From: Cupriavidus necator
Lineage (GTDB): Bacteria; Pseudomonadota; Gammaproteobacteria; Burkholderiales; Burkholderiaceae
Length of the DNA stretch: 64,000 bases
Direction of reading: 5' to 3'
NCBI GenBank assembly: GCA_022041995.1
Contig: CP074390.1
Span: forward strand, 930,001-994,000
Part shown: positions 7,969 through 16,722 of the stretch, in pieces
How positions within the stretch are numbered: position 1 is the first letter of the stretch
Layout of the letters: each line of letters begins with the position of its first letter
Made by a program: the position numbers and the translations under genes
The notes under the pieces: model-generated
What the model was told of the DNA's origin: nothing
What the model saw: the letters and a program-made list of their open reading frames with translations, nothing else
The model's database searches: none

Positions 7969-8850
7969 CTAGTGCTGCATGCCCCAGCGGCGCACGGTCA
8001 GCCGTTCCAGCGTGGTGAACACCAGCCCCTCCACCAGCAGTCCGATCAGGATCACCGCGGCCAGTCCCGCAAACACGCGGTCGGTATAGAGCTCATTGCG
8101 GTTCTGGAAGATGAACCAGCCCAGCCCGCCCTGCCCCGACGATGCGCCGAACACCAGCTCGGCCGCGATCAGCGTGCGCCAGGCAAAGGCCCAGCCGATC
8201 TTCAGGCCCGACAGGATCGCCGGCAGCGCCGCCGGCACCAGCAGCAGCGCGACATAGCGCAGCCCGCGCAGGCCGTAGTTGCGGCCCGCCATGCGCAGCG
8301 TCGGCGGCACCGCCTGGAAGCCGGCGTACATGTTCAGCGCCAGCGGCCACAGCACCGAATGGACCAGCACGAAGACCAGGCTCCTGGTGCCCAGCCCGAA
8401 CCACAGCAGCGCCAGCGGCAATAGCGCGATCGCCGGCAGCGGGTTGAACATGGCGGTGAGCGTGTCCAGCACATCGCGCCCGAAGCGCGTGGACACTGCC
8501 AGCGAGGTCAGCACGAATGCCAGCACGATGCCGGCCGCATAGCCGCGCAGCAGCACCGACAGCGAAATCGCCGCCTTGCCCGGCAGCTCGCCGCTGGCCA
8601 CCGCCCCGGCAAAGGCGCGCATCGTCGCCAGGCACGACGGCAGCAGCAGGTCGTTGTCCTGCACGCGCGCCACCAGCTCCCAGATCAGCCCCAGCGCCAG
8701 CAGGATCACCGCCTTGCGCAGCCAGCCTTGTTGCCACAGGCGCTGGTGCCACGGCAGCGCGCGCGCAAGCGGGACCTCGGTGAAGGATTCAGGCACGCGT
8801 TCGTATTCGGGCCGAAGCGTGTCGGCCAGTGTCAGTGTCGGTTGCGTCAT
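7969..8850 (-). CDS. ABC transporter permease, sulfonate/taurine/nitrate type (SsuC-like)
   Basis: 293 residues. About 45 polar N-terminal residues precede a first membrane segment (AVILLALGLIWELVARV), then five more hydrophobic segments. The cytoplasmic EAA-like loop (AGRNYGLRGLRYVALLLVPAALPAILSGLKIG) docks on the ATPase. This is the SsuC/TauC/NrtB pattern. The start at 8850 (MTQPTLTLADTL) gives normal family length; longer frames upstream run into the ATPase gene. It lies 16 bases after the ATPase gene and works with the ATPase and binding protein upstream as one importer. Confidence 0.85.
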   Translation of the reverse strand: MTQPTLTLADTLRPEYERVPESFTEVPLARALPWHQRLWQQGWLRKAVILLALGLIWELVARVQDNDLLLPSCLATMRAFAGAVASGELPGKAAISLSVLLRGYAAGIVLAFVLTSLAVSTRFGRDVLDTLTAMFNPLPAIALLPLALLWFGLGTRSLVFVLVHSVLWPLALNMYAGFQAVPPTLRMAGRNYGLRGLRYVALLLVPAALPAILSGLKIGWAFAWRTLIAAELVFGASSGQGGLGWFIFQNRNELYTDRVFAGLAAVILIGLLVEGLVFTTLERLTVRRWGMQH

Positions 8851-8866
8851 GATGCGATATCCCGGT

Positions 8867-9703
8867 TCAGCGGCCCGCCGCGCTGCGCGCACGCGGTGCG
8901 GCCTCGGCGGCGGGCTCGTCGAACAGCAAGGTATGGATGCGTTGCGCGGCGGCCTGGAATTCGGCGCCGCCCTGGCTGGCCAGGCTGAACTGGTGGCTGT
9001 TGAGTTCCGCGCGCACGCGGCCCGGGTGCGGCGACAGCAGCAGGATGCGGCTGCCCACCACCAGCGCTTCTTCGATCGAATGGGTGACGAACAGCAGCGT
9101 GAGGGCCGCGTCGTCCCAGAGCGCCAGCAGCTCTTCCTGCATGCGCCGGCGCGTGAGCGCGTCCAGCGCCGCAAAGGGCTCGTCCATCAGCAGCACCTTG
9201 GGGCGCATCGCCAGTGCGCGCGCGATCGCCACGCGCTGCTTCATGCCGCCCGACAGCGTATGCGGATAGGCATCGGCAAAATCGGCCAGCCCCACCTTGT
9301 GCAGGCTGTCCAGCGCCAGCTCGCGCGCCTGCGCCCGCGACAGCTTGCGCGCTTGCCGCAGTGGGAACATCACGTTCTGCACCACCGTTTTCCACGGCGG
9401 CAGCTGGTCGAACTCCTGGAACACCACGATGCGGTCCGGGCCGGGCTGCTGCACACGCCGGCCTTCCAGCCGGATCTCGCCCTCGCTGGGCGGCACGAAC
9501 CCGGCAACCGCCTTCAGCAGCGTGGACTTGCCGCAGCCGGACGGGCCCAGCAGCACGAAGCGGTCGCCGGCATGCACGTCGAAGCTGACGCGATGGGTGG
9601 CGCGCACGATGCGCTCGGGCGTGCGGTACTCCAGCGACACGCCCTCCACCTGCAGCAGGGGCGTGGCGCGGTCCGACACCACGCGCAGGTTGTGGGTGGC
9701 CAT
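8867..9703 (-). CDS. ABC transporter ATP-binding protein, sulfonate type (SsuB/TauB-like)
   Basis: 278 residues. Complete nucleotide-binding domain: Walker A GPSGCGKST near residue 53, Q-loop VFQEFDQLPPW, signature LSGGMKQRVAIARAL, Walker B VLLMDEPFAALD and H-loop LLFVTHSIEEA. The QLPPW and THSIEEA wording is typical of the nitrate/sulfonate/taurine subfamily. A C-terminal extension of about 30 residues follows. It sits between the binding-protein gene (2-base gap upstream) and the permease gene (16-base gap downstream), so the three are one operon. Confidence 0.87.
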   Translation of the reverse strand: MATHNLRVVSDRATPLLQVEGVSLEYRTPERIVRATHRVSFDVHAGDRFVLLGPSGCGKSTLLKAVAGFVPPSEGEIRLEGRRVQQPGPDRIVVFQEFDQLPPWKTVVQNVMFPLRQARKLSRAQARELALDSLHKVGLADFADAYPHTLSGGMKQRVAIARALAMRPKVLLMDEPFAALDALTRRRMQEELLALWDDAALTLLFVTHSIEEALVVGSRILLLSPHPGRVRAELNSHQFSLASQGGAEFQAAAQRIHTLLFDEPAAEAAPRARSAAGR

Positions 9704-9705
9704 GC

Positions 9706-10716
9706 TCAGCTCCCTTGCGCGGTGACCGGGTCCTGGAAGAAATAGTCCTGCCAGGACTTCGGCTGGTTCCGGATCGCGCCCACACGGTGCATGAAAGCGG
9801 CCAGCGCAAAGGTGTTCTGCGGCGCCACGCGGAACTGCACCTGCGGGTTCTTCAACACGCGCAGCAGCAGCGCGCGGTCGGTCCTGGCCTTGCTCTGGCG
9901 CAGGTAGATATCGGCGGCGGCTTCCGGATTGGCGGTGGCGAAGGCAGCGGCCTCGGCCAGCGCGTCGACGAAGGCGCGGTAGGTCCTGGGGTTGTCGTGG
10001 CGGAACTTCTCGGTCGCGTACAGCACCGTGGACGAGCTCGGGCCACCCAGCACGTCATAAGAATTCAGCACGATGCGCGCGTTCGGGTTGCCCGCCAGTT
10101 CCTGCTCCTGAAACGGCGGATTGCCGAAGTGGCCGGTGATCTCGGTGCCGCCGGAAATGATCGCCGCGGCGGCATCCGGATGTGGCACCGCGACCGTCCA
10201 CTTGTCGAGGCGGTTGTAATCCTTGTCGCCCCATTGCTTTGCCGCGGCGAGCTGCAGCACGCGCGACTGCACGGAGACGCCCACTGCCGGCAGCGCGATC
10301 CGGTCCTTCTCGGTGAAATCGGCAATCGACTTCACCTTGGGGTTGTTGCTGACCAGGTAGTACGGGAAGTTGCCCAGCGACGCCACGCCGCGCACGTTCT
10401 GCTTGCCGTGGGTGCGGTCCCACAGCGTCAGCAGCGGGCCCACGCCGGCACCGGCGATATCGATCGCACCCGAAAGCAGCGCGTCGTTTACCGCGGCGCC
10501 GCCCGACAGTTGAGTCCATTCGACCTTGATGTCGACACCCTGCTGCTTGCCGTGCTTCTCGATCAACTGCTGGTCGCGCGCCACGTTGAGCAGCAGATAG
10601 ACCACGCCGAACTGCTCGGCGATGCGCAGCTTGCCTTCGGCGTGCGCGGTGCCGGTGATGGCCAGGCCGGCGCTCAGCGCCAGCAGGCCGAACCTGCGGG
10701 AAAAACGAGAGAACAT
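9706..10716 (-). CDS. periplasmic sulfonate/taurine-type substrate-binding protein (SsuA/TauA-like)
   Basis: 336 residues from the ATG at 10716, preceded by a GGAG ribosome-binding site. A Sec signal peptide (FGLLALSAGLAITGTAHA) is followed by a mature protein starting EGKLRIAEQFG. Features of the SsuA/TauA/NMT1 family include GAIDIAGAGVGPLLTLWDR, PYYLVSNNPKVKSIADF and a ligand-pocket region around PHPDAAAAIISG. It would deliver an organosulfur anion to the permease and ATPase encoded just downstream. The TauD-like dioxygenase gene 81 bases upstream suggests the ligand is a sulfonate. Confidence 0.85.
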   Translation of the reverse strand: MFSRFSRRFGLLALSAGLAITGTAHAEGKLRIAEQFGVVYLLLNVARDQQLIEKHGKQQGVDIKVEWTQLSGGAAVNDALLSGAIDIAGAGVGPLLTLWDRTHGKQNVRGVASLGNFPYYLVSNNPKVKSIADFTEKDRIALPAVGVSVQSRVLQLAAAKQWGDKDYNRLDKWTVAVPHPDAAAAIISGGTEITGHFGNPPFQEQELAGNPNARIVLNSYDVLGGPSSSTVLYATEKFRHDNPRTYRAFVDALAEAAAFATANPEAAADIYLRQSKARTDRALLLRVLKNPQVQFRVAPQNTFALAAFMHRVGAIRNQPKSWQDYFFQDPVTAQGS

Positions 10717-10797
10717 GATCAAGACTCCGGGAAATTCGGTGGATTGGCGCTCGCCACTGCGAGCGCCCTGGGATGACATGCGATACCGTTGCCGCCT

Positions 10798-11727
10798 TCA
10801 GCGCGGCACGTCGCCTTCGATGGTGGTGCGGTACATCACGCGCCGCAGTTCCGGCGGACAGCCCGCGGCAAGATGCAGCAGCGAGCGGTTGTCCCAGAAC
10901 ACCAGGTCGTGCGGCTGCCACTGGTGGCGGTAGATATGGGCAGGCTTGACGCTGTGCGCAAACAACTGCTCCAGCAGCTCGCTGCTTTCATCTTCGGGCA
11001 GGCCGACGATGCGCGTGGTGAAGTGCTCGCTGACGAAGAGCGCCTTGCGTCCGGTCTCCGGATGGGTGCGCACCACCGGCTGCAGCACCGGCCTGACCTG
11101 CGCAATCTGCTCCGGCGTCAGGTTGGGGCGCCACGGGCTGCGCTGCTGCAGCTCGGCGTAACGCGCCAGGTAGGTGTGCTCGGCCTGCAGCCCATCGACG
11201 GCACCTTGCAGCGCCGCCGGCAGCGTGTCCCAGGCCAGGTGCATGTTGGCGAACAGCGTGTCGCCTCCCTCGGCGGGCAGCTCGCGCGCATGCAGCAGCG
11301 AACCGAGGCTGGGCCTTTCCTTGTACGACAGGTCCGAATGCCAGAAGTGGCCGGCATCGCCCAGCCCGATCGGCTTGCCGTTCTCGACCACGTTGGACAC
11401 CACCAGCACTTCCGCATGGCCCGGCAGCTGGAACTGGTGCAGCACGTGGATCTGCAGCGGGCCGAAGCGGCGGCTGAAGTCGATCTGCTGCGCCGGCGTG
11501 ATCTGCTGGCCGCGGAACACCACCACATGGTAGTCGAGGTGGGCGCGATGGATGCGTGCAAAATCCGCGTCGGACAACGGCTGCGACAAGTCGAGCCCGA
11601 TTACTTCCGCGCCCAGCGGCGCGTCCAGCGGACGGATTTCGAAGTTGCCTGCGTCTGCGGAGAATGCGGTGGAAAGCGGCGCGCTCTGCTGGCGCGAAAC
11701 ACTGGCGTGGGCGGTTGCGGTCGTCAT
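10798..11727 (-). CDS. TauD/TfdA-family Fe(II)/2-oxoglutarate dioxygenase
   Basis: 309 residues. The iron-binding facial triad is visible: GHFWHSDLSY gives H130 and D132, and DNRSLLHLAAG supplies the distal His near 285. RRVMYRTTIEGD carries the 2-oxoglutarate-binding Arg. Enzymes of this family hydroxylate the carbon next to a sulfonate or sulfate group, so that the product falls apart to an aldehyde and sulfite (or sulfate). Start chosen at MTTATAHASV (11727); MPELAM five residues upstream (11742) is possible. It is the first gene of the leftward importer operon and distinct in sequence from the second TauD-like gene at 17.5 kb. Confidence 0.85.
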   Translation of the reverse strand: MTTATAHASVSRQQSAPLSTAFSADAGNFEIRPLDAPLGAEVIGLDLSQPLSDADFARIHRAHLDYHVVVFRGQQITPAQQIDFSRRFGPLQIHVLHQFQLPGHAEVLVVSNVVENGKPIGLGDAGHFWHSDLSYKERPSLGSLLHARELPAEGGDTLFANMHLAWDTLPAALQGAVDGLQAEHTYLARYAELQQRSPWRPNLTPEQIAQVRPVLQPVVRTHPETGRKALFVSEHFTTRIVGLPEDESSELLEQLFAHSVKPAHIYRHQWQPHDLVFWDNRSLLHLAAGCPPELRRVMYRTTIEGDVPR

Positions 11728-11880
11728 GGCAAGCTCTGGCATACGGGGGAAGCCGATGCGGCATCCGGGATGCCGCGTACAAGCTTGCACTGTAGAGAGC
11801 CGGCTATTGCGCGGTCAACGAATCATAGCGTTGGCCCTTATCCGCTTATCGCATATCCATGTCTCGACATTGGCAGGCCA

Positions 11881-12468
11881 TCAGGGCTTGCCGGGGCAGC
11901 CGCTGCGGCACGGCACGTTGGCCGTGTCGGGACGCGCATCCGCAACGAAGCCATCGCGGTTCGGCATCTTCACTTGCGGCAACCTGCGCGCATCCAGCAC
12001 CGCATCGGCGGGCAAAATGCCGTTCTTGTGCAGCAGCCACGCGGTGACCGCATAGACCTCGTCTGGCGCCAGGCTCTGCGGCGCGTTGTAGGGCATGGCG
12101 CGGTTGATGAAATCGAATACGGTGGTCGCGTAGGGCCAGAAGCTGCCGATGGTCTTGACGGGGTCCTTGCCCCTGGCGGCGTCCTGCAGCGTGCCCTGCC
12201 CGCCCACCAGCGCATCGGCCGGCTTGCCTTCGCCATTGACGCCGTGACACGCGGCACAGTGCTGCGCATAGACCTGCTGGCCCCGCGCGACCGTGCCGCT
12301 GCCTGGCGGCAGGCCAGCGCCGTCCGGGGTCACGTCGATATTCCACGCGGCAAGATCGCGCTCGCCGGCGGGGCGGCCTATGCCGTAGGTCTGCGCAAGG
12401 ACCGTTTGGGCAGCGCAAGCCAGCGCCAGCACCGCAGCGGTACCACGGATTCGTTCAGGCGCGCGCAT
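11881..12468 (-). CDS. sorB: c-type cytochrome partner of the SoxC/SorA enzyme (SorB/SoxD-like)
   Basis: 195 residues. Signal peptide (AAVLALACAAQTVLAQ), then a domain resembling the first half of SoxD (YGIGRPAGERDLAAWNID), one heme-binding site CAACH (C71, C74, H75) and a distal Met candidate in NRAMPYNAPQSL. One heme per chain, so it should take electrons one at a time from the molybdoenzyme and pass them on to the periplasmic respiratory chain. Its start (12468) overlaps the 3' end of the SoxC/SorA gene by 14 bases, a strong sign of coupled expression. The name follows that pairing; SoxD-like would be equally fair. Confidence 0.75.
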   Translation of the reverse strand: MRAPERIRGTAAVLALACAAQTVLAQTYGIGRPAGERDLAAWNIDVTPDGAGLPPGSGTVARGQQVYAQHCAACHGVNGEGKPADALVGGQGTLQDAARGKDPVKTIGSFWPYATTVFDFINRAMPYNAPQSLAPDEVYAVTAWLLHKNGILPADAVLDARRLPQVKMPNRDGFVADARPDTANVPCRSGCPGKP

Positions 12469-13696
12469 TGGCAATGCTCCCGTCCGCGGCCACGCGCCAG
12501 CGCTGGATCGCGTTGTAGTGATAGGTGGAAGCCACGCCGCGCGCGGCCACCAGCTGGTCCGGCGTGGGCTGGACGTTGCCGGCTTGGTCGATGGCACGGC
12601 TCTCCAGCGAAGCTGGCCCGCCATCCCAGCGCCACGGCAGGCGGAAGCGCACCAGCGCGCGGTCCAGCACCGGCTCCTGCAACTGCGCCTCGCGCCAGCC
12701 GCGGCCGCCATCGACCGACACCTCGACGCGGCGGATCCGTCCGTGGCCCGACCACGCCAGGCCCGAGATCTCGTAGAAGCCACGCTCGCGCAGCTTGTGG
12801 TCCGGCGCGGGGAAGGTGATCACTGACTTCACGTCCATCAGGAAGGTGAACTGCCGCGCGCTGCCGTCGGGCAAGGAGTCCGTGTACTTCGACGTCTCTT
12901 CGCGTGACATGAACGGCGCGCGCCCCAGCTTCAGGCGCCGCAGCCACTTGATGGACATATTGCCCTCATAACCCGGCAGGAACAGCCGCAGCGGATAGCC
13001 ATGCTCGGGCCGCAGCATTTCGCCGTTCTGCGCGTAGACCAGCAGCGCATCTTCCAGCGCCTTGGCCAGCGGCACGCTGCGCGTCATGGCCGCGCCGTCG
13101 GCACCTTCGGCCAGCACCCATGCCGCATCCGGCGCCACGCCGACCTCGTCCAGCACCACGGACAACGGCACGCCGGTCCACTCACAGCAAGACAGCAGGC
13201 CGTGGCTGATCTGCACGGACTTGGCGCCGGGCGCCTTCCACTCGCGCCCGGTGTTGCCCGAGCACTCCAGGAAATGGATGCGCGACACCGACGGCAGGCG
13301 CACCAGGTCGTCCATGGTGAAGATGCGCGGGCGCGCCACCAGCCCATGCACCGCCAGCCGGTGCTGCGCCGGGTCGATCAGCGGAATGCCGGCGTGATGG
13401 CGCTCGAACACCAGCCCGGTCGGCGTAATGATGCCGCGCAGGTCCTGCAGCGGCGTCATCGACGAGTTGGCGCCCGGCAGCGGCGCCGCGCTGCGGCTGC
13501 GCCGCACCACGTCCTTCTCGAACGGGGACGGCTGGCCGTAGGCATGCCACAGCACGGGCTCGCCCGGCATGCGCGTCCACGGCGCAACCGTCAGGGGTTC
13601 AGCGCGCGCCGCGGTGGCGGCGCCGGCCGCGGCGGCACCCAGTACGGCCCCGCGCTGCAGGAAGCGCCGGCGGCCGGCAGGAAGGTCATTGCTCAT
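12455..13696 (-). CDS. sorA: sulfite oxidase-family molybdoenzyme, SoxC/SorA type (sulfite or sulfane dehydrogenase)
   Basis: 413 residues. A twin-arginine signal (RRRFLQRGAVLGAAAAGAA) shows folded export to the periplasm. The molybdopterin domain carries the conserved Mo-ligating Cys in HFLECSGNTGREW (C145), followed by SCCEWTGVPLSVVLDEVG, HGYPLRLFLPGYEGNMSIKWL and a C-terminal dimerisation domain (FTFLMDVKSVITFPAP to RAIDQAGNVQPTP). The length and LECSGN context match SoxC and SorA. With no soxAXYZB nearby but sulfonate genes on both sides, oxidation of sulfite from sulfonate cleavage to sulfate is the likely job. Substrate is inferred from context. Confidence 0.8.
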   Translation of the reverse strand: MSNDLPAGRRRFLQRGAVLGAAAAGAATAARAEPLTVAPWTRMPGEPVLWHAYGQPSPFEKDVVRRSRSAAPLPGANSSMTPLQDLRGIITPTGLVFERHHAGIPLIDPAQHRLAVHGLVARPRIFTMDDLVRLPSVSRIHFLECSGNTGREWKAPGAKSVQISHGLLSCCEWTGVPLSVVLDEVGVAPDAAWVLAEGADGAAMTRSVPLAKALEDALLVYAQNGEMLRPEHGYPLRLFLPGYEGNMSIKWLRRLKLGRAPFMSREETSKYTDSLPDGSARQFTFLMDVKSVITFPAPDHKLRERGFYEISGLAWSGHGRIRRVEVSVDGGRGWREAQLQEPVLDRALVRFRLPWRWDGGPASLESRAIDQAGNVQPTPDQLVAARGVASTYHYNAIQRWRVAADGSIANARA

Positions 13697-13911
13697 CGTG
13701 AGGGCTCGGTCAGCCTGGCAGGGATCAAAATGCGCAGACTGTAGGACAGCACCGACATTCGGCCAACGAAGAAGATTGCATGCCGATATGCCAACGCCGC
13801 GCTGCGCGCCATATGCGCAGGGCCAATAACCAAAGCCGGAATCATTCGTTCAGGTCCGCGCGCAGCGCCGCTTATCGTGGAGCCGTCCTCCACTTCAAGA
13901 AGGCCCGCACG
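13697..13911. promoter_or_regulatory. divergent control region of the two organosulfur operons
   Basis: These 215 bases separate the leftward SoxC/SorA gene from the rightward binding-protein gene and must hold both promoters. ATATGC occurs twice (13786 and 13811), and a short A/T-richer stretch lies at 13822-13850 (CCAATAACCAAAG). No confident -10/-35 pair or CysB-type site could be assigned by eye. Confidence 0.4.
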
Positions 13912-15042
13912 ATGACGTCCCCGCGCCCCGATGCCAATACTCCGCACACGCTGACCCGCCGCGACATGCTGCGCTGCGCAGCCTGGTCCGGGCTGGGCAT
14001 GGCGGCTTCGCTGTCGCCGCTGTCCGCGTTCAGCGCCAGCCCCACTGCGCGGCCTGACGTGATCCGCATCGGCGTGGCCCAGCCCGCCACCGGGACCCCG
14101 CCCAGCTTTGCCGGCAGTTCGCTGGCGATTGCCCATGCGCGCGGCTGGCTGGAGGAATCGTTCAAGCCGACCGGCACGCGCGTGGAGTGGTTCTTCTTCA
14201 AGGGCGCCGGCCCCGCCGTCAACGAGGCGCTGGCCAACCGCCAGCTCGACTTCGCGCTGCAGGGCGACCTGCCGTCCATCGTGGCACGCTCCGCGGGCCT
14301 GAAGACGCGGCTGGTGCTGGCCACCGGCGTGCGCGCCAACATCTACGTGGGGGTGCCACCCGATTCGCCGCTGAAGACGGTCAGCGACCTGCGCGGCAAG
14401 CGCGTGTCGCTGTTCAAGGGCACCAACATGCACCTGCCCGCGCTGCGCCTGCTGGAAGCAAACGGGCTGTCGGACAAGGACCTGCGCCTGCTGAACCTGG
14501 ACACGGCCGGCTACCTGGCGGCGCTGTCCACGCGCGACATCGACGCCGCCATCGGCGCCATGGACATCCTGCGCCTGCGCGACAAGGGCGCGGTGCGCAT
14601 CCTGTACTCCAGCAAGTACCAGTCGCCGATCTACACACGGCAAAGCCACGTACTGGTGAGCGACGAATTCGCCGGGCGCTATCCGGAGACCACGCAGCAC
14701 CTGGTGAAGGCAGCGGTCGAGGCGGCGCGGTGGGCTTCGGACGAAAGCCACCGCGAGGAGGTGCTGCGCACCTGGGCGCGTGCGGGTACGCCTTATGACC
14801 ACTGGAAGGAGGACTTTGACGGCGAGCCTTTGCGGGTGCGGCTGAACCCGAATTTCGATCCTTTCCTGGTCAGCCGCTACAAGGATGCGGTCGAGCAGGC
14901 CTATCGCTTCAGGCTGAGCCGTGCGCGCTTTGACGTGGACCAGTGGATCGACCAGCGCTTCCTGAAAGCTGCGCTCAACGACCTGAGCCTGCAGAGCTAC
15001 TGGCCCGTCTACCAACCCAACGGCAAGATCCTGGGAGCCTGA
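13912..15042 (+). CDS. substrate-binding protein of a second sulfonate-type ABC importer
   Basis: 376 residues from the ATG at 13912. The N-terminus has a Tat-like motif (TRRDMLRCAAWSGLGMAASL) and a cleavage region near SAFSA. The mature domain is SsuA-like: IRIGVAQPATGTPP, AHARGWLEESFK, ANRQLDFALQGDLPSIVAR and the hinge around LRGKRVSLFKGTNMHLPA. The presence of FFFKGAGPAVNEA and the GDLPS loop is common in aliphatic sulfonate receptors. It begins a six- or seven-gene rightward operon and is only distantly like the receptor of the leftward operon, so the two systems probably take up different compounds. Confidence 0.83.
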   Translation: MTSPRPDANTPHTLTRRDMLRCAAWSGLGMAASLSPLSAFSASPTARPDVIRIGVAQPATGTPPSFAGSSLAIAHARGWLEESFKPTGTRVEWFFFKGAGPAVNEALANRQLDFALQGDLPSIVARSAGLKTRLVLATGVRANIYVGVPPDSPLKTVSDLRGKRVSLFKGTNMHLPALRLLEANGLSDKDLRLLNLDTAGYLAALSTRDIDAAIGAMDILRLRDKGAVRILYSSKYQSPIYTRQSHVLVSDEFAGRYPETTQHLVKAAVEAARWASDESHREEVLRTWARAGTPYDHWKEDFDGEPLRVRLNPNFDPFLVSRYKDAVEQAYRFRLSRARFDVDQWIDQRFLKAALNDLSLQSYWPVYQPNGKILGA

Positions 15043-15046
15043 CATC

Positions 15047-15883
15047 ATGTCCGTCGCCGATTCGCTTTCACTGCCCGCCGCCGCGGCGCCGCGCGTGGCT
15101 AATCCGCGCAAGCCACTGCGCTGGCAGGATGCCACACGCTGGCTGCTGGCCTGGCCGGTGCCGCTGGCGCTGCTGCTGATCTGGTATGTGGCCGCCCGCA
15201 ATGCCTGGATTGCGCCGCAGGTGCTGCCCGCACCCGAAGACGTCGCGCGCACGTTGGCCGACCTCTGGCAAAGCGGTGAACTGCAGGCCAACCTGGCCAT
15301 CAGCGCGCTGCGCGTGGCCGGCGGCTTTGCCGTGGGCCTGGCCGGCGGGCTGACGCTGGGCGCGGCCATGGGCCTGTCGCCGACGTTGCGCGACTACGTC
15401 TACCCGACCTTTAAGGCGTTCAGCCAGGTGCCGGTGCTGGGCTGGCTGCCGCTGCTGATGCTGCTGCTCGGCATCGACGAAGCGCTCAAGGTGATCCTGA
15501 TCGCCAAGGCCGCCTTCGTGCCGGTGGCGCTGAACACGTACAAGGGCATCGGCAGCGTGCCGACACGCTACCTGGAGGTGGCGCGGGTGCTGCAGCTCAC
15601 GCGCTGGCAGACGCTGTCGCGCGTAGTGCTGCCCGCCGCGGCCGCGCCGGTGTGGAACGGCGTGCGCTACGGCCTGACGCACGCGTGGCTGGCGCTGGTG
15701 GTGGTGGAGCTGCTGGCCTCGTCCGAGGGGCTGGGCTACATGATCGTCTACGGGCGCCAGCTGTTCCAGCTCGACATGGTGCTGGCCGCCGTGTTGGTGG
15801 TGGGCGTGGTGGGCTTTGCGCTGGACAAGACGCTGGCGCTGGCCGAAGGCGCGGTGCTGCGCTGGCGCAAGCCGGGCTTCTGA
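15047..15883 (+). CDS. ABC transporter permease, sulfonate type, first of two
   Basis: 278 residues with about six membrane segments (first: WLLAWPVPLALLLIWYVAA). The EAA-like loop (EVARVLQLTRWQTLSRVVLPAAAAPVWNGVRYG) is intact. Starts 4 bases after the receptor gene stop and ends 12 bases before the second permease. Two related permeases side by side suggest a heterodimeric channel rather than the usual SsuC homodimer. Confidence 0.85.
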   Translation: MSVADSLSLPAAAAPRVANPRKPLRWQDATRWLLAWPVPLALLLIWYVAARNAWIAPQVLPAPEDVARTLADLWQSGELQANLAISALRVAGGFAVGLAGGLTLGAAMGLSPTLRDYVYPTFKAFSQVPVLGWLPLLMLLLGIDEALKVILIAKAAFVPVALNTYKGIGSVPTRYLEVARVLQLTRWQTLSRVVLPAAAAPVWNGVRYGLTHAWLALVVVELLASSEGLGYMIVYGRQLFQLDMVLAAVLVVGVVGFALDKTLALAEGAVLRWRKPGF

Positions 15884-15895
15884 GGCGAGGCCGCG

Positions 15896-16693
15896 ATGAC
15901 CACTTCTGTAATCCGCCCCCGTATTCGCCTGCCCCGCGCCTTGCGCGGCTGGGTGCTGCCGCTCACGCTGCTCGCGCTGTGGTGGGCCGCCGTGCGCTTT
16001 GGCTGGACCGCTTCGCCGCTGCTGGTGCCGGTGTCCAGCGTCTGGGACACCGCGCTGCGTCAGGTACAAAGCGGCGCGCTGGCAACGGCATTGGGCGCCA
16101 GCCTGTGGCGCGACCTGGCCGGCTTTGCCATCGGTGCCAGCGCCGGGGTGGTGTTCGGTACGGCGCTTGGGCTGTCGCGCCTGTTCGAACGCCTGGTGGG
16201 CCCCAGCTTCCATACCGTCAAGCAGATCTCGCTGTTTGCATGGATCCCGCTGATTTCGGTCTGGTTCGGGCTGGGCGATGCCGCCAAGGTAGTGTTCCTG
16301 TCGTTGGCGGCATTCTTCCCGGTGGCGCTCAACACCTTCGAAGGCATCCGCGCCGTACCCGCGGACCTGCTGGAAGTGGCCCGCGTGCTGCGCTTTACCC
16401 GCACCCAGGTGCTGTGGCGCGTGGTGCTGCCGTCGGCAGCCCCGTCGATCTTCGCCGGCATCCACCTGGGGCTGATCTATGCGTGGCTGGCCACGCTCGG
16501 CGCGGAGTACCTGCTGGTATCCGGCAAGGGCATCGGCAACACCATGACCGACGGCCGCGAGAACTTCTGGATGGACCTGGTGATCTTCGGCGTGATCGTG
16601 GTCGGCCTGGTCGGCTTCACGCTGAACTGGATCGCCGGCCGCATCGAATCCCGCCTGCTCGCCTGGCGCGGGCGCTCGGTGGCCGCCGGCTGA
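15896..16693 (+). CDS. ABC transporter permease, sulfonate type, second of two
   Basis: 265 residues, about six membrane segments starting WVLPLTLLALWWAAV. The EAA-like loop (EVARVLRFTRTQVLWRVVLPSAAPSIFAGIHLG) closely parallels that of the preceding permease, showing that they are duplicates that have diverged. It should pair with the upstream permease and the ATPase encoded 29 bases downstream. Confidence 0.85.
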   Translation: MTTSVIRPRIRLPRALRGWVLPLTLLALWWAAVRFGWTASPLLVPVSSVWDTALRQVQSGALATALGASLWRDLAGFAIGASAGVVFGTALGLSRLFERLVGPSFHTVKQISLFAWIPLISVWFGLGDAAKVVFLSLAAFFPVALNTFEGIRAVPADLLEVARVLRFTRTQVLWRVVLPSAAPSIFAGIHLGLIYAWLATLGAEYLLVSGKGIGNTMTDGRENFWMDLVIFGVIVVGLVGFTLNWIAGRIESRLLAWRGRSVAAG

Positions 16694-16722
16694 GCCACCC
16701 CCTCAATGGATCGGAGACCCCT

